A stretch of DNA of 64,000 bases. It comes from Zygnema circumcarinatum (Eukaryota; Streptophyta; Zygnematophyceae; Zygnematales; Zygnemataceae). Shown one piece after another: positions 46,992 through 58,870 of the stretch. The translations under genes were made by a program, and so were the position numbers. The notes beneath the pieces are model-generated. The model was not told where the DNA came from. It made no database searches and saw nothing but the letters and a program-made list of their open reading frames with translations. Each line of letters opens with the position of its first letter. Position 1 is the first letter of the stretch. The stretch spans positions 3,097,353-3,161,352 of the forward strand of contig CM074808.1 of NCBI GenBank assembly GCA_037447605.1, in the 5' to 3' direction.

Positions 46992-48108
46992 CCCATGGCC
47001 ACGGCTGTGGCTGACATGGCGCCCTCCAAGGCCCTCCACGTGTTCACCGTGCGGCGCTGCAGGTGCGGCGACGGTCGCCATTTTCGCTGGAAACATTTTG
47101 ACGCGTTTGAGAATTCTGTTAATTCCTCTCTTCCGAATGGCGTGCTCGGCGATCTCTCTAGGCGATCGGATGGTTGAAAGTTGCAGCTGAGACCTTGCGC
47201 CTCTAGAATCCGCAGACACGATATTGAGAATTGCCGAACAGCATCCTTATTTTTATAGGCTTGCGAAACGAACCGTGTTGAAGACGGAAAATAACGCGTG
47301 ACCGTGTTCGTCACGGAAATCCCCTTAAGAAATAACGCGTTCGCGAAGGTTCGGCGTAAGGCGCCACCTGGCAGGTCGTGTGCCGTTGATTCGCCAAGAC
47401 ATGATGTGGCGTGACGAGGACGGCGACGTTACCATCTTTTACAGCTCACGGTGCCACGTGGGCCTCTCCATGCAGCTGTTGCACAGTAACTGTTAATTGG
47501 TACAAGGAATTGGTAACCGGCTAATTTGGCACATGGAACGGTCATCTTTCTGAGCCCCTGGAACGCTACTTCCCGGTGCTGTGCCTGTGCCGAACCATTT
47601 TGAGAGAAATTGTGAAATTCTGCATGCAGTTGCATTGCGGGTCGGACACTGTTTTAATCCTGCACGGAGAGAATCTGCTTGGATCCACCGAGCCTGATTA
47701 CAACAGCTCGTTCTCGTTGCAGTTCCTGAACCTCACACAATAACTTAAAAAAAATAAAAACAACGCCTGCCAATAACCGTGGCAACAGCAGTGCAGCAAA
47801 GGAAGGAACGAAGGACTCCGATTCATTTTTCTTTTTTTCCCAGGGCGCTCGAGTACAAAACCAAAAATCGCACAGATTTAGGCTCGCCTGTCTGAGTACA
47901 TCTGAGCTCTTGAGCACTACCTTCAACCTTCACTTTCCTTCCACTGCCTACGTCTCCTCGGGGAAGGGATCCCTTGCAGGAGCACCTGCATCTCTGAATT
48001 TGCCACGTGTAGCTTGACGCGGCTCAGATTAGGAACCCCACAGTACCGTGAGGGAGCCTACGGGGGGAACGAGGCCCGGACCACAATAGTGCGGTGAGGT
48101 GGCGGCTC

Positions 48109-49360
48109 CTATTGAAGGCTTCCCCAGTCCCCCACTTTGGCGGTTTCTACCTCGTTTTCCTCCTCAAAGGCGCGTATCCTGTACCCGCGGATCATGCGCT
48201 CCACATACTTCCCCACAATGTCCACCTCTGCAACATCCCGAAGGAGCCCTCAATAGTGAGTCTCGCTGCATTTTAGGGCTTCCAGCCGCCCAGCCTTAGC
48301 TTACAGAATGAATATTCACGGATTACGGGTTACATAGAGATATATTAAGGTATATATTAGGGCAGTGTCTGGTCTTGAAAGAGTTAATCATGGCTTGTAG
48401 AATGCTTGCAACGCAGACCAATAGCAGCAGCAGTGGGAGCTGACATGAATAGAGGACAATGATCGTGCAATTAAAGATCAGAACAACATAGGCTTGAAAA
48501 CACAATGCATAGAGAAGAGGTCGTCCGAGAGAATGTCCCCTAGCGATTCCTGATTCTGTGGAAGAGGGAATAGGCATACCAAGATTGACTTTATCGCCAA
48601 TTTTCTTTTGGGGCAGCACAATTTTACTCTGAGTGTATGCCACCAGCATGAACGTGAAGCTAGTTCTCTGCAAATAGGAGGAAACGAGGTGCATAAAGGA
48701 GAACAAAGGCGTGAGATGACTCTGACGGTCGAGAGAAAATATGGAAAGCAGGGGCAGTAAGCGTAGCAGTGGAGGCAAAACAAAAGTTGAAATAGTGGCT
48801 GCCAGAGACTTAGAAAGCCATAAATTGGAGCGACAAAATTGTGGCATGCAATATCCTGCACTTTCAGCTCACACAATTCAAATTCCACGACCCCCGGAAC
48901 CCGAAACCCGAACAAATAGCCACAAACTTCGGAGGAAGCTCCGGAGGTTAGCCTCCAGTTACTCCTGATTGAATTGGCAACTAAGGGAATTCTTCCTAAT
49001 GCATGCAGCAGAGACTGAGCTGAGACTGATTGACTGCACGCATCTCTCAAAATGCCGATGCATAGGGGTCCCACAATGCATAAATCACAAGAAGGAGAGG
49101 AAGAGTGGAAATTGGCACCTCATCAAAAACATCGACGACCGTCAAGCTCGTGCCATCCACAGCAATATAGCCCTGCTACCCACGCGCCTTGCAGGCTGAG
49201 AGTTTTTATACAACAAAAATGAGTGGAGAACAAAAGCGATAAACTATGCTCAACAGGCAAAATGCATGAACCAAAACAATTGCCTAGGTATAGCCACTAC
49301 AAATTAGTGAACGGGTAAAGCTCATGAAGTAACAAAAATTCCAACATTCAAAGACGTGTC

Positions 49361-49406
<46 letters not shown>

Positions 49407-51401
49407 CATACACACACACGAATACACACACAAATACAAACTAATACTGACCTTTGGAACAACGTAACGGAGAAGCTCAAGACTCGCCTTCACCTCCACC
49501 CAAAGAGAATCGCCTTCTGGACGGAACGACACAATAGTTCCTGTGCCATCCACATGGCCCTGCATGACCGGCAGCGCTCAATGTCAGCATGCAATGCGCA
49601 GCACTTCAGGCTCAAATCCCAGCATTTCTACGCAGCAAGAACACCATCACACTCAATTACGCTTTCACAGTCATGTGATCCCTCACAAACAAGCTCGTCT
49701 ATCCAGGTCGTCCGAACTTGTCGCTTTTAGACCAAAATAAAAAATAAAAACACAAAATCTGCTGATGTAACAGCCTTCTGCCCTGCTGCATTGCTCACCT
49801 GTACGAAATGGCCACCCATTCTGCCGTCCGGCGTCAGCGAGCGCTCTAAGTTGACAGGCGAGCCGGGCCCGACCTGCCCCAGGGACGTCCTCCTCAGAGT
49901 CTCCGGCGACAAGCCTGCCCCCCGTGTGGTCTTTCATCCGCCTGTCAGCAAAGGGGCCCGGCGGCTGCCACCGTCACTCCAACATTGCTTGGAACTTGGA
50001 AGGAGTTTCGCACAAACAGTAACATGCTTGAGAGTACTGCATACTCACGACCAATGTAATCATGCAGCTTAAGTTTTTCAGCAATATGTAGTCGAAGTCT
50101 GTCACCAGTTAGTTTCTACATCAGCTTTTGTATGGTCGAGAGGAGTGGAAGAGGAAGCTTTTGCTTTAGGTGTTATCTTATCGTGGAAGGTGAGAGTTTG
50201 AATCGGAGTAGGCTGGAAGGCGGCCTTACCGACTACAAATGAATCTCCATCGAATGACGTGACAGTAAGACAAGTGCCATTTACTGCAATGCTGTCCCCA
50301 AGCTGCACACCCTCCACCAAAAATTCTAATGCGTTAAGTTACTTAAACAATAATTCTATCAAATCGTACTGGCCATTTTGGACTCTCAACTCACGAAATA
50401 AATCACGAAAGTGTGATTCAGTGTTACCAACGGGATCTTAAACCCCAAACATAGCTGGAAAACATTGCCCTACCAGGACATCTTCATGCAGGTGGCAGGA
50501 AAAGGCCCCAGCATGCCTTTTCCACCTGGACTAAGAGCAAACGCATACCCTACATTCCATCAAATGATCAGGTATATCACATTTCTGCGTGCATCACTCC
50601 CCTGCAACAACCAGGTGACAAGATCCCAGCTATGCTTCACATCACATCTGCCAAAGAGCGTAAACTGTCGAATCCGACTAGCTTTAAGTCAGATTTCATG
50701 AACAGTTCTTTCCTGTAGGCAAAAATCGGGACACAAGGTGGATGCATACACCATTCATTTTGTTTTCAAGACCTTCAGAAAGTGAAAAGTGATTATCGCA
50801 CCTTTACGCCTTCCAACGTCAACGAAGCTTCTACTGTGAGCTCGACCGAGCCATTAACTTCTTCCAGCTTTCGTACACAGCCCAGCTCCTCCACTATTCC
50901 TGCAGCACTATGACATAAAACTCTGATGCATCAACATAATGATTCGTTCAAAAAGCCATTACGTAGCTGTAGTGAAAAAACCGCTCGAGAACAAATGCGG
51001 TACAAAACGGGAAAAGAATGCAACCCAAATGTTCTATTGTACTACTCGAAACATAAATTAACTAAATATTTACAGTATTGTTCAATAACTTGTCCATAAA
51101 TCAATTATGTTGTGGTTAGACAAAAATTTATTCGTCGTTGATGGTTCAAGTCATTGCTTCTCACATGCTTTAATTCAATCTAATGCAGCTCCGTAAGACA
51201 GAGAGGATAAGCTGCAAATCAAACAACGAAAAATCCTGAACATGCAACTGTAATGAACGACTTTTATCGAGCATGTATCCTGAACGGCTTTGACCGATTT
51301 CCATGAACAGTATTAGAACTAAGTTTCTAATATCAATCACCATAAGAGTCCTCGACCTAGGGGATTGCAAAGCTACCTGTGAACAAAGCGGTGATAGCCA
51401 T
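48109..51401 (-). CDS. Riboflavin synthase (lumazine-binding, two-barrel)
   Basis: Eight exons on the minus strand: 51401-51377 (5' limit uncertain), 50899-50802, 50302-50230, 49914-49799, 49559-49452, 49172-49119, 48667-48580 and 48227-48109. Phases agree throughout, giving 226 residues from MAITALFTG. The enzyme dismutates two 6,7-dimethyl-8-ribityllumazine to riboflavin plus the pyrimidinedione, in plastids in plants. Family marks: the N-terminal LFTGIVEELG, first barrel [14 protein letters not shown], the repeat-linking [17 protein letters not shown] and GHVDGTG, second barrel [28 protein letters not shown], and the C-terminal [11 protein letters not shown] with a 25-residue extension. 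The frame stays open upstream to an ATG at 51572, which could encode all or part of a transit peptide; a separate 5' exon is also possible. Confidence 0.9.
49362..49401. repeat. (CT)n microsatellite in a riboflavin synthase intron
   Basis: A pure CT run of about 40 bases between two exons, followed by CA/TACACA repeats to about 49440. Confidence 0.9.
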
Positions 51402-52872
51402 TCTTTCTCGCCCACGATTCTTATTTGTGATTTGCAGTCCACGAGGGGAGCTTTTCAACACGAGCTCCTGCGGAAGGAACCTGCTGGTGAAAATGCCTCG
51501 CTCTGCACTTTGTCCAGAAAAACTGATACAAAAAAGGACAACAAAACAAAGGGAAAGACGAATACAAGTCAACAGAGGTGCAATCAGAATGGCCTCTATC
51601 TGGCCTCTATCTAATCGGCCCTAAGCGGGCTATCAAAATAGATTAGAAGCACATGGACTGTAAACAAAATGCTTTAATTCTGCAATTGCTACACGCTCCA
51701 TAGGGGAGTGAACCAATTCCAGTTCCTATTCCAACAGCAACACTGACAGCTGGTCGAGTGCGTGGCCGAATTGGCTGTACCTCCTAGCAAGTGAAGTAGA
51801 AATTGAACTGCTTGCGCATTGTACACGACTTCCTGCACAAGAAAACAGTAGCGCAGTTAGTTTTGGAGTCCTAATCCCACTTTTACGCGTCAATATCAAT
51901 AGCATTCTCTTGCAAGTCAGCCTGGAGAGGATACAATTCCACATTCCACATTTCTCCAACTTTTTTATCGACAGAAAAGTCGGACCTGCTCGTTTCTTGT
52001 ATTCTCAACAGCCTTTACAGCCCCTTCATCAGCCAAACAAAAGCACAGATTACAGCCCATACATCATCTGAGAATTCCGGTCGGACTAACAGCATCTCTG
52101 AGCCATTGATTCATTCTAGCTCTACTGAATTCAACCGGTCCGCTTTGGTGCAAACGCATTAAGCTCTGCACCATTTTGACATAAATTGAAACAGAACGCG
52201 TCGATTGTACAAACCTCACGTTCTCCATCGCAAGTATTCTGAATTCTAGCGAAGCTGGTTGAAAGCAGCACGCTGCATACCTGCTCGCTCGCTGCTGCTC
52301 TGTGGAGAGGAGAGCCCCGCTCCTCCTGCTACTGGAGCCCATGGCTGCCGGCAGTAAAAGGCCTCCATCCTGCTCCACCCTCCTCCACCCTCCTCCACCC
52401 TCCTCCACCCTCCTTGCCTACTCCCTTCCTTCCCCCCCTCTCCTCTCTCCCCGCTTTCCCTCTCTCTTTCTCTTTCTCTCTCTCTCTCTCTCGCTGACCT
52501 CCCGCCGGCCTCTCTCCCCCTTTTCCCTTCACGACCGCACCGGAAACTAAAATGTTCGTCGTACCGTAAAGGTTCACCAAATCGATACACATTCTGAATT
52601 TTATTTTTATTTTTTCATTTGCCCGTCTCTGCTTAAAAGTTGTTTTTATGACGAAAGCACGCACAAAGAAGGCGTCCTATTGGCTCTTTGGAAGAGATTT
52701 TTTTTTTTCCCATCAAATTTCAGCGTTCTGGCGTTCTAAATTTTTTGAGAAAAACATTTTGCGTTTAACAAAAAAATATCTGAACAGGATTTATTGTAAT
52801 AAATTACTTTCCTGTCCTATCAATGAAACGGAAACCACGGAATGGGCAGGTCTCTGATCTCCAAGGCGTAGA

Positions 52873-52891
52873 CCAATGAGAGATTGCCACG
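52873..52891 (+). promoter_or_regulatory. ERSE-I-like module upstream of BSD2
   Basis: CCAAT, nine bases, CCACG, about 260 bases before the BSD2 start codon, with a second CACGTGG 16 bases downstream. Confidence 0.6.
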
Positions 52892-53046
52892 TATGCATGA
52901 TGATACACGTGGCGTTCTATGAGTGGCCCAATTTGGACAGAGTTTTCCCCACTATGGAGTCCCCCCATAACATATGAAAGAGGCACGAGGGTTTTTGGAA
53001 GAATCTCAGAGAAAGGGGCTTCCTATTCGGATCATTTTATCCAGGA

Positions 53047-53047
53047 C

Positions 53048-53123
<76 letters not shown>
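53047..53123. repeat. (CT)n tract in the probable 5' UTR of BSD2
   Basis: About 76 bases of uninterrupted CT, ending 28 bases before the start codon. CT-rich leaders are common in plant genes. The length makes it a likely polymorphic site. Confidence 0.85.
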
Positions 53124-53125
<2 letters not shown>

Positions 53126-53151
53126 TGCCTTTCGCCTGCGAGGTAGCAACC

Positions 53152-54951
53152 ATGGCGGCCGCTGCTTCTGCTGTGTCGAACTCCCTGACTTCCTCGTTCG
53201 TCGCTCCTCCTTTGAGAACTTCAGAAGAATCCAATGCTCTTAACTGCGCCACAAGGACATCTCAGCCAAAGTCTTCGAATAGATTGCAGTCAGTTGTTAC
53301 TTCTAGAATATCGCTAGAGCCATTTCGCAGGAAAGGGAGGCTTGTATCCTGCAAGGTAATGCTGTTCGTTTTCTTGCACCGTGCTTCCCCATGTTTTATG
53401 GAATCGTGGTTTATTTCTTGAAGACCATGCCTTAGAAAACTCTGAGGCACGGACTGGAGCATCGTTTGGAACATACGCAGCCTCTCGCATGGATGGTCTT
53501 TGCGTGTCTCGCATGGATGGATATGATTTGGATGTGATTAACTGGTTCAGGCTTGACATAACCGCTGAGGCTTTGGGTTACTGGGAGATTGTAATGTGTG
53601 GTTGGGCATGGACGTACGGTATTGTGCACGGCCGATCTTTGTTTGTTCATGCGCTGATATGGACTCTGTGTCACAGGACGGTATAATTATCAGAAGTAAT
53701 GCATAGGCAACTCAAGCGAGTCATTTGCTGACCTCCAGGGAATGCTACGTATGAGATGAATGTGTCTGAGCTGAATGTAATTATTATGCAGTGAGGTCAG
53801 CTTTCAGCCTCTGCTGGTATGAAGAAGCGGCCGACTCAGGTGGATCTGGCAGGCTTGCTAGTATTCTCCCTGGAGTTCATCATCGTTGACATGTTGTTCC
53901 TACGTGATGCAGGTGAACAAGGACAATGTTCCATTAGGCACGGCGTCAGGGGTTGAAAGGAAAAGCATTCTCTGCGCGGATTGCGATGGGAATGGTGGGT
54001 ACCTTGAACTTTATTATTCAGAGATTTATGCCAGTGTTTCTGCAGATGACTTCGAAGTACTAATCAAACGTCAGATTTGTGAAAAAAATTGTACAAACGT
54101 CGAATCTGATAATATAATAACTATAAGGGATGTGATGAACACATGTTTGCATATGGATTGGTAGCTGAAAAGTTCCACTGATTTCTCTCGATTCACCGAA
54201 CTACAGGCCTGGTTTCTATAATTTGTTGCCTAATTCTTAGTTTTGCTGTACGCATTGTTGGCTTTCATAAAAGTGGCTCCCATCTGACGGCACGCGTCGC
54301 TATTTCTATGGTTTTTTTTTTAAATTTCGTTCGGCCAGGAGCTGTTTTATGCAATCAGTGTCATGGCGATGGCCTCAATACGGAGGATCATTTCCAGGGT
54401 CGCTTCAAGGCTGGCACCACCTGCTGGTTGTGCAGGTATCACAGTCATGGCCTTGTGGACTCCTGCGCTGTTAGATGATGTTTGACGAGCTTTAATGATC
54501 ATAAGATACGCCCTTGAGTCGGATGTAACACCTTAGCAAGGATAGGAATGTTTGTTTTGGTTATGCAGGCATGCTCAAGGTACTTTCTTTGGGAAAAAAC
54601 TCACATCTGTTTGCTGTTACACATTCTCATTTTTATGCTTGTTCCAATTTTGTGAATGCGACGTTACTCAATGTTACCAGCATTAACAGCCGGAGTTTGC
54701 AGTTGATTAGTGTAATCGGGGTTCGTCGTTTTGTTTGGTAAGCGTTTGCACGAAGATAGAGGTTACTAATGTCAACTACATAATAAGAGGCATTCATCCC
54801 TGCAGACAGTTTCATTTTAGTGTGCTTCGCACGTTTGACATTGATTCTGTTGATTCTCGGCCTGGTGTTCAGGGGGAAACGACAAATGTTGTGCGGAAGC
54901 TGCAATGGAGCAGGTTTTGTCGGAGGCTTTATGAGCGCAGCAGATGACTAG
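53152..54951 (+). CDS. BSD2: BSD2-type chloroplast DnaJ-like zinc-finger chaperone
   Basis: Four exons: 53152-53355, 53913-53994, 54339-54435 and 54873-54951. Phases agree (0, 1, 2), giving 153 residues. The first exon is a Ser/Ala/Thr-rich, acid-poor transit peptide of about 65 residues. The mature part is the cysteine-rich domain with four zinc-binding pairs: CADCDGNG, CNQCHGDG, CWLCRG and CGSCNGAG, ending FVGGFMSAADD. The segment DHFQGRFKAGTTCWLC is typical of BSD2 (bundle sheath defective 2), a stromal factor that holds Rubisco large subunits during L8S8 assembly. Length and the absence of a J domain fit. Other small DnaJ-zinc-finger plastid proteins exist, but the wording is closest to BSD2. 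Confidence 0.9.
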
Positions 54952-56325
54952 TTAAGAAGCAGTAGTGCAGTAGGTTGATATGAACCACCCCCCTGGTGTT
55001 AGTTCATCGATTGTTTCCAGGTTTAAGGTGAGTTAGAAACCATCGATATGAGAAACATTCTCACACGAAGCCGTAGAGTGCGTAGTGGTAGACTGAGCCC
55101 GTAACATATATGTTCTATTTTAAGTTTTGTTTGGTATGATTTTACGGTTCTCTGAGCTACTAACTTGTACACCTTCCTCCGTGAGATTTCATAATCAATT
55201 TGGGTTCTGTTGCCATCGGGTCATCTCTCCCGAAGCAATGGCCAATAGCACGATGGAAACACGGCATGGAGGCCCCCAGGGCGGGAGGAGATGCAGGGAC
55301 AGAGAGACATGAGAAGCGGGCACCCAGTTTTGCTAAGTTTAATGGGGTTATGTGGCGGAAGCACAGGAAATCTTGCAGGGAATTTGAGTTTCTTGGTAAG
55401 AACGGAGCCAGAACGGGCAACTGCACCAAGAGCAGGTCGCAACGGACAGGAATGACTCCAAGTTCGGAGAGCATCTTCGCTTGAAGTGGCTCGACCCTGA
55501 TAGGAAAGGGCTGATATGCGTAACCTTTTGGTCGATGAAGAAAATAATTAACGGCACTTGTAAACTTTGTAACGATTGAAATGAGCAGTTCTGACTGATC
55601 TCCCTTCTTGCTACTTGTCATGCAAGCTTTTTTTTTTTTTTCACCCCACAAACTTGACAGCACGGTTGACACAAGCACCAGCACTGACTTGTCCTTACAT
55701 GGCTAAAGCCCTGGCGGCACCAGTCAAGTCATTCCAGCGTAGCACCAGTGGAGTGATGTTGTGCAGCATGTCAACTGGAAGCGCACTGTCAGGCGTTGCA
55801 AAATTCCTCGAAGGGTCAGATATAGCTCTTCCCGACGTCGAAGTATGGCAAACAAGTGCATTTCCATAGTCCCCACCCGTTTCCAGTCGTTGCCAGTGCC
55901 AGTCTCCCAATTAATGACGGCTACTGATACAACGTTTTTGGAAGCTCAACTTTTTGCATCGTTCTGGAAAAGGATTGGAGAGAAGCAAATTAGTTAAAGG
56001 TGGGACAGCATAAGCAGAGGCGAAATCCTATGTCTGATTTCAAATAATGTCGTCCTTCCCCCGTTTCGTTTGTCACCCTTTCAGTTGGTTCAATTCAGAA
56101 AATGTAAGTGAATCATTAATTCAATTCTACAGTTCCACCACTTAAAAGGGCTCAAAATGTTTAATACGCCTATTGCCGTATGAAGTGTTCTTCTATATTG
56201 GACAATAATGAGGCTACCTGCTTTCAGGATTGATCAATGGCAATGTACTATACAAAAAAAACTATTTACAATGGTAGCTTTCTTTGGAAAAACTTCTTCC
56301 TCCGTTCCCGTCCAATACCGTGCCC
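54952..56325. other. Region between convergent BSD2 and a small unknown gene
   Basis: The minus strand is open for 525 bases (55160-55684), and plus-strand frames overlap it, but neither reads like a protein family that I know and no splice model was found. Treated as unresolved. Confidence 0.4.
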
Positions 56326-56854
56326 TCACTCTTCTGGCTCAAGATGTCCTGGAAGCGGCGCAGGGCGATACCCTGTCAATCTCTGTTCAAGGAAACAGAG
56401 ACAATCAAACAAAGCTCATTTGTATTAGTTCTACAAGAAAGCAGGACCTCTCTATAGCTCAAAACGAAGGTCGAATGTTCCTTCCTGGTGTGCAGATGCT
56501 GTAACAAATCTTCTTTTTTTCGCTGAAAAGTATCGCTTTGTGCAAAAACGAAGATTTTCTTCGGTTTCACCAATTAACAAGCCAGCATATACGAAATACA
56601 ATGCACAAAACATATACCTGAAATTCTGACGGTGTCGAGACAGAATCTAAAATTCGCAGAGCTGACGTGACCTCGACATCGCGGTCATCTGCGAGCAAGG
56701 ATAGGCGTCGCGCCCTCTTGGTTGATGCGTCGGACATCTCTGCAGTCGACGTGCTTGCTGTCCATTGTCTGCTTCCTTCGCTGCTGGCCGCAGAGGTTGC
56801 AGCCATGAGACGCTCACAGATGTGACAAGGGAGCGGTGCTTGCTGGCTGTTCAT
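56326..56854 (-). CDS. Small unknown protein, two exons
   Basis: Exons 56854-56618 and 56382-56326 on the minus strand, joined in phase 0, give 97 residues. The family is not recognised. A CxxC pair (PCHICERLM) opens it, a Ser/Thr/Ala-rich segment follows, then a basic patch (KRARRLSLL) and an acidic DDRDVEVTSALRILDS stretch. It ends Pro-rich in LEPEE. The donor is GTATAT and the acceptor CAG. A pair of ERSE-like modules lies about 390-440 bases upstream, which supports a real promoter. No function can be assigned. Confidence 0.45.
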
Positions 56855-57243
56855 TGCAAGTTTTTGCAGATATTCTGCAGATCCTTGTTTGATGTTCAGG
56901 AATACAGAAAGTTTCCGATGTAATCAGGATTTAACTCAATACGGTCATTCAGTAGTAGCAGTCCTGCTTGCAAAATATGTTTTATTCCTCTCTTCACCCT
57001 AAAACCCGCAAGGACGATGCAGCGATCAGCAGAAATGTATGCGAGTTTCAGTTGACATTTGTCACTGCTCCGCTCTTTGCTACAAGCTGCAATGACGCTG
57101 TAAAAAGAATGCTTTGGAAGTGCAGTGCAAGAGAGCTGGCGGCCGGCGGCAACCATTTGTCTGCTCGTGGCTGGCAGGAATTTTGGCAGTTTGGCTTTGG
57201 CTGCAAAACTTTGGGCGGGACTCCAGAGTCAGCGTACACCCGC

Positions 57244-57297
57244 CCAATCACATATTGCCACGTCAGAAGTTGTGCAAACGTGGCAAGTCGTGATTGG
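57244..57297. promoter_or_regulatory. Two ERSE-I-like modules in opposite orientation
   Basis: CCAAT-N9-CCACG at 57244-57262 (+) and CGTGG-N9-ATTGG at 57279-57297 (the same module on -). The CCACG ends face each other across 16 bases. Confidence 0.6.
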
Positions 57298-57479
57298 CTC
57301 GCGCTCGCTCGCTTTTTCTCAATTGCCCTCCAGTTGACCGTCACGTGTGCGCTTGTTCTGCAAACGGTTCACATGCGGTGCCGTACAGTGCAGCGTTCTG
57401 CCGTAGACTGAAGGAGCTTTGCTGACGGCGGGAAAGTTTGAAAGCAGTTTTTTGTCGGAATTTCCTATTTACACAATTA

Positions 57480-57679
57480 AGGGGAGTCAGACCTTGACCA
57501 TCGCTTACGAAATTCCCGAATTCCTTTTACTAAAAGTCACTTCTTTCGTGTACGAATTCCTGGTCGGGATCCGCGGCTCCGCCCTATACAGCCGTACCGA
57601 AATGCGTACCTAGTCAATGCTGAATTCGCCCGACAGGCTTACGAAATTGATTTGGCGATTGTCAAGGTCTGACTCCCCC
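57480..57679. mobile_element. Stowaway-like MITE
   Basis: 200 bases. The left end (A)GGGGAGTCAGACCTTGAC and the right end are reverse complements over about 25 bases with two mismatches. TA flanks both sides (57478-57479 and 57680-57681). It has no coding capacity. The terminal GGGGAGTCAGAC resembles the GGGGGTGTCAGAC of the 19249-19405 element, so both may be mobilised by one mariner-type transposase. Confidence 0.8.
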
Positions 57680-57684
57680 TATTT

Positions 57685-57788
57685 TTTTGGCTAGATTCGC
57701 ACCTTTAAAACGAAAAAAAAAAATCTGAAAAGGCAAAAAACCTTAAAATCAAATCTGACCGGGGGAAAAGGTGTGAATCTAGCCAAAA
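57685..57788. mobile_element. Short inverted-repeat element next to the MITE
   Basis: TTTTGGCTAGATTCGCACCT at the left and its near-exact reverse complement AGGTGTGAATCTAGCCAAAA at the right enclose an A-rich interior. No clear target duplication was found. It begins only a few bases after the end of the Stowaway-like element. Confidence 0.6.
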
Positions 57789-57932
57789 GTGCTGTGTAAA
57801 TAGACCCTATGATTGAATACAGTACCCTTTACTGTAACTAATTATTAGTCAAAGAAAAGATGTTTGTTTGAACTCACGATGGCAAGGCCATCAAATGTAC
57901 GTCAAAGTCAAGGGCCAAGCTGATAAAGTCAA

Positions 57933-57960
57933 GGTCTGGTCTGGTCTGGTCTGGTCCGGT
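57933..57960. repeat. (GTCTG)n pentamer repeat
   Basis: Five to six tandem GTCTG units, the last changed to GTCCG. Confidence 0.8.
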
Positions 57961-58525
57961 TCGGCCTGCTCATCTTGTATGGCAGTTTGGGCAAGTTCTT
58001 CAGATTTGCGGTATTTGGTTCCATGTTGAGGCAAGGCGGCGGGGTTCCATTGGAAATTGGACCAACCTTCCAGACTATGGTCAACATTTGGTTCCAAGCC
58101 ATAGAATATTCGCTTGACTTACGAAGATTAGCTTGTCAAGACTTGTCAATAAACTTGGTATTCGTTATACTAGGGGGTAGGGTTCAGACTACCCCCACTA
58201 CTTAAGGTAAAAAGAAAAATGAAAATGTAAAGATTGGCATGGATGAAATGAATTAGTGTCGTTCTCAAATCAATACAAAGTTAGAAACAAGGCTACGACT
58301 AAGACTAACTAGACTAATACTGACTAACCAAGACTGACTACAACTCTCGCCCCATCATGGAGACGCACCCTTAATACTATGTTAAGGCTGACGTCACAAA
58401 ACGGATTTTTTTTTACTGTGACGCAATGGCGGCCCAACGACCCGTCCCCGACGAAGATTCCCAAAATCTAAGTCCCCAACTTGGAAGATATTTTGGACCC
58501 CCAGCGGAAGGCAGCACCAGACGCC

Positions 58526-58542
58526 GCCACGTGGCGTCACGT
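58526..58542. promoter_or_regulatory. GCCACGTGGC palindrome followed by a second CACGTG
   Basis: Two ACGT-core sites nine bases apart, centre to centre, about 650 bases upstream of GAPCp. Confidence 0.5.
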
Positions 58543-58870
58543 GTCGGTGCTGGAATCTCCTTCCCGCTCTTCTTGGAGCCAAGAATCCCAGAGCCCACCA
58601 ATCAGGAGGAAAACGGGCAGAAATAAAAACGTTTGCATTCAAGTTCAAACTCTGCGCCTCCCGACATTTGGCACGGACAAAATTTTGCGGAGCAGAGGTG
58701 GCGCCCTTTAATTGGGCTCTTGTTTGAAGAATTTCTGCTCCTGGAACTGCCCGGAGCTCCCGCGTCCTGCCCGGCTGCCGCTTGGAGCGGTCCGGCCTCT
58801 CCGCTTGTCGAAAACATTGCAGTACTGGAGCATCCTCCAATGGCAGCAAGTTACGTAGCACCTTTTCTTA

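Larger units (their letters stand above)
44495..48108. other. 3.6-kb gene-poor region rich in CACGTG and CCATGG palindromes
   Basis: No exon is convincing. Contents: a GA/GGGAGG purine tract (about 44609-44740); two perfect GCCACGTGGC sites (45193-45202 and 45298-45307) plus other CACGTG cores at 45034 and 45131; GCCATGGC runs at 45520-45545 and 46676-46990; a further CACGTGG at about 47450. The plus strand from 46677 has an Ala/Met/Pro-rich frame, and the minus strand across the same bases a His/Gly-rich one. Both are products of the CCATGG repetition. It may be the promoter region of the basic-protein gene, or the remains of an element. Confidence 0.5.
51573..53151. promoter_or_regulatory. 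Divergent upstream region of riboflavin synthase and BSD2
   Basis: No exon is firmly supported. An open minus-strand stretch at about 51726-51959, with Ser-rich sequence, could contain a transit-peptide exon of riboflavin synthase, but its phase could not be matched. Pyrimidine-rich tracts lie at 52374-52425 and 52436-52515. The BSD2-proximal part carries an ERSE-like module, a CACGTGG (about 52907) and a long CT run. Confidence 0.45.

Noticed and set aside
46638-47314. His-Gly-rich 193-residue minus frame and Ala-Met-rich plus frame with a signal-peptide-like start
   Set aside because: The CCATGG palindrome repetition explains both frames. There is no splice context, homology or stop/start evidence to prefer either.
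55160-55684. 174-residue minus-strand open frame
   Set aside because: No recognisable motif, no coherent splice partner, and open frames on the opposite strand. Left as unresolved.
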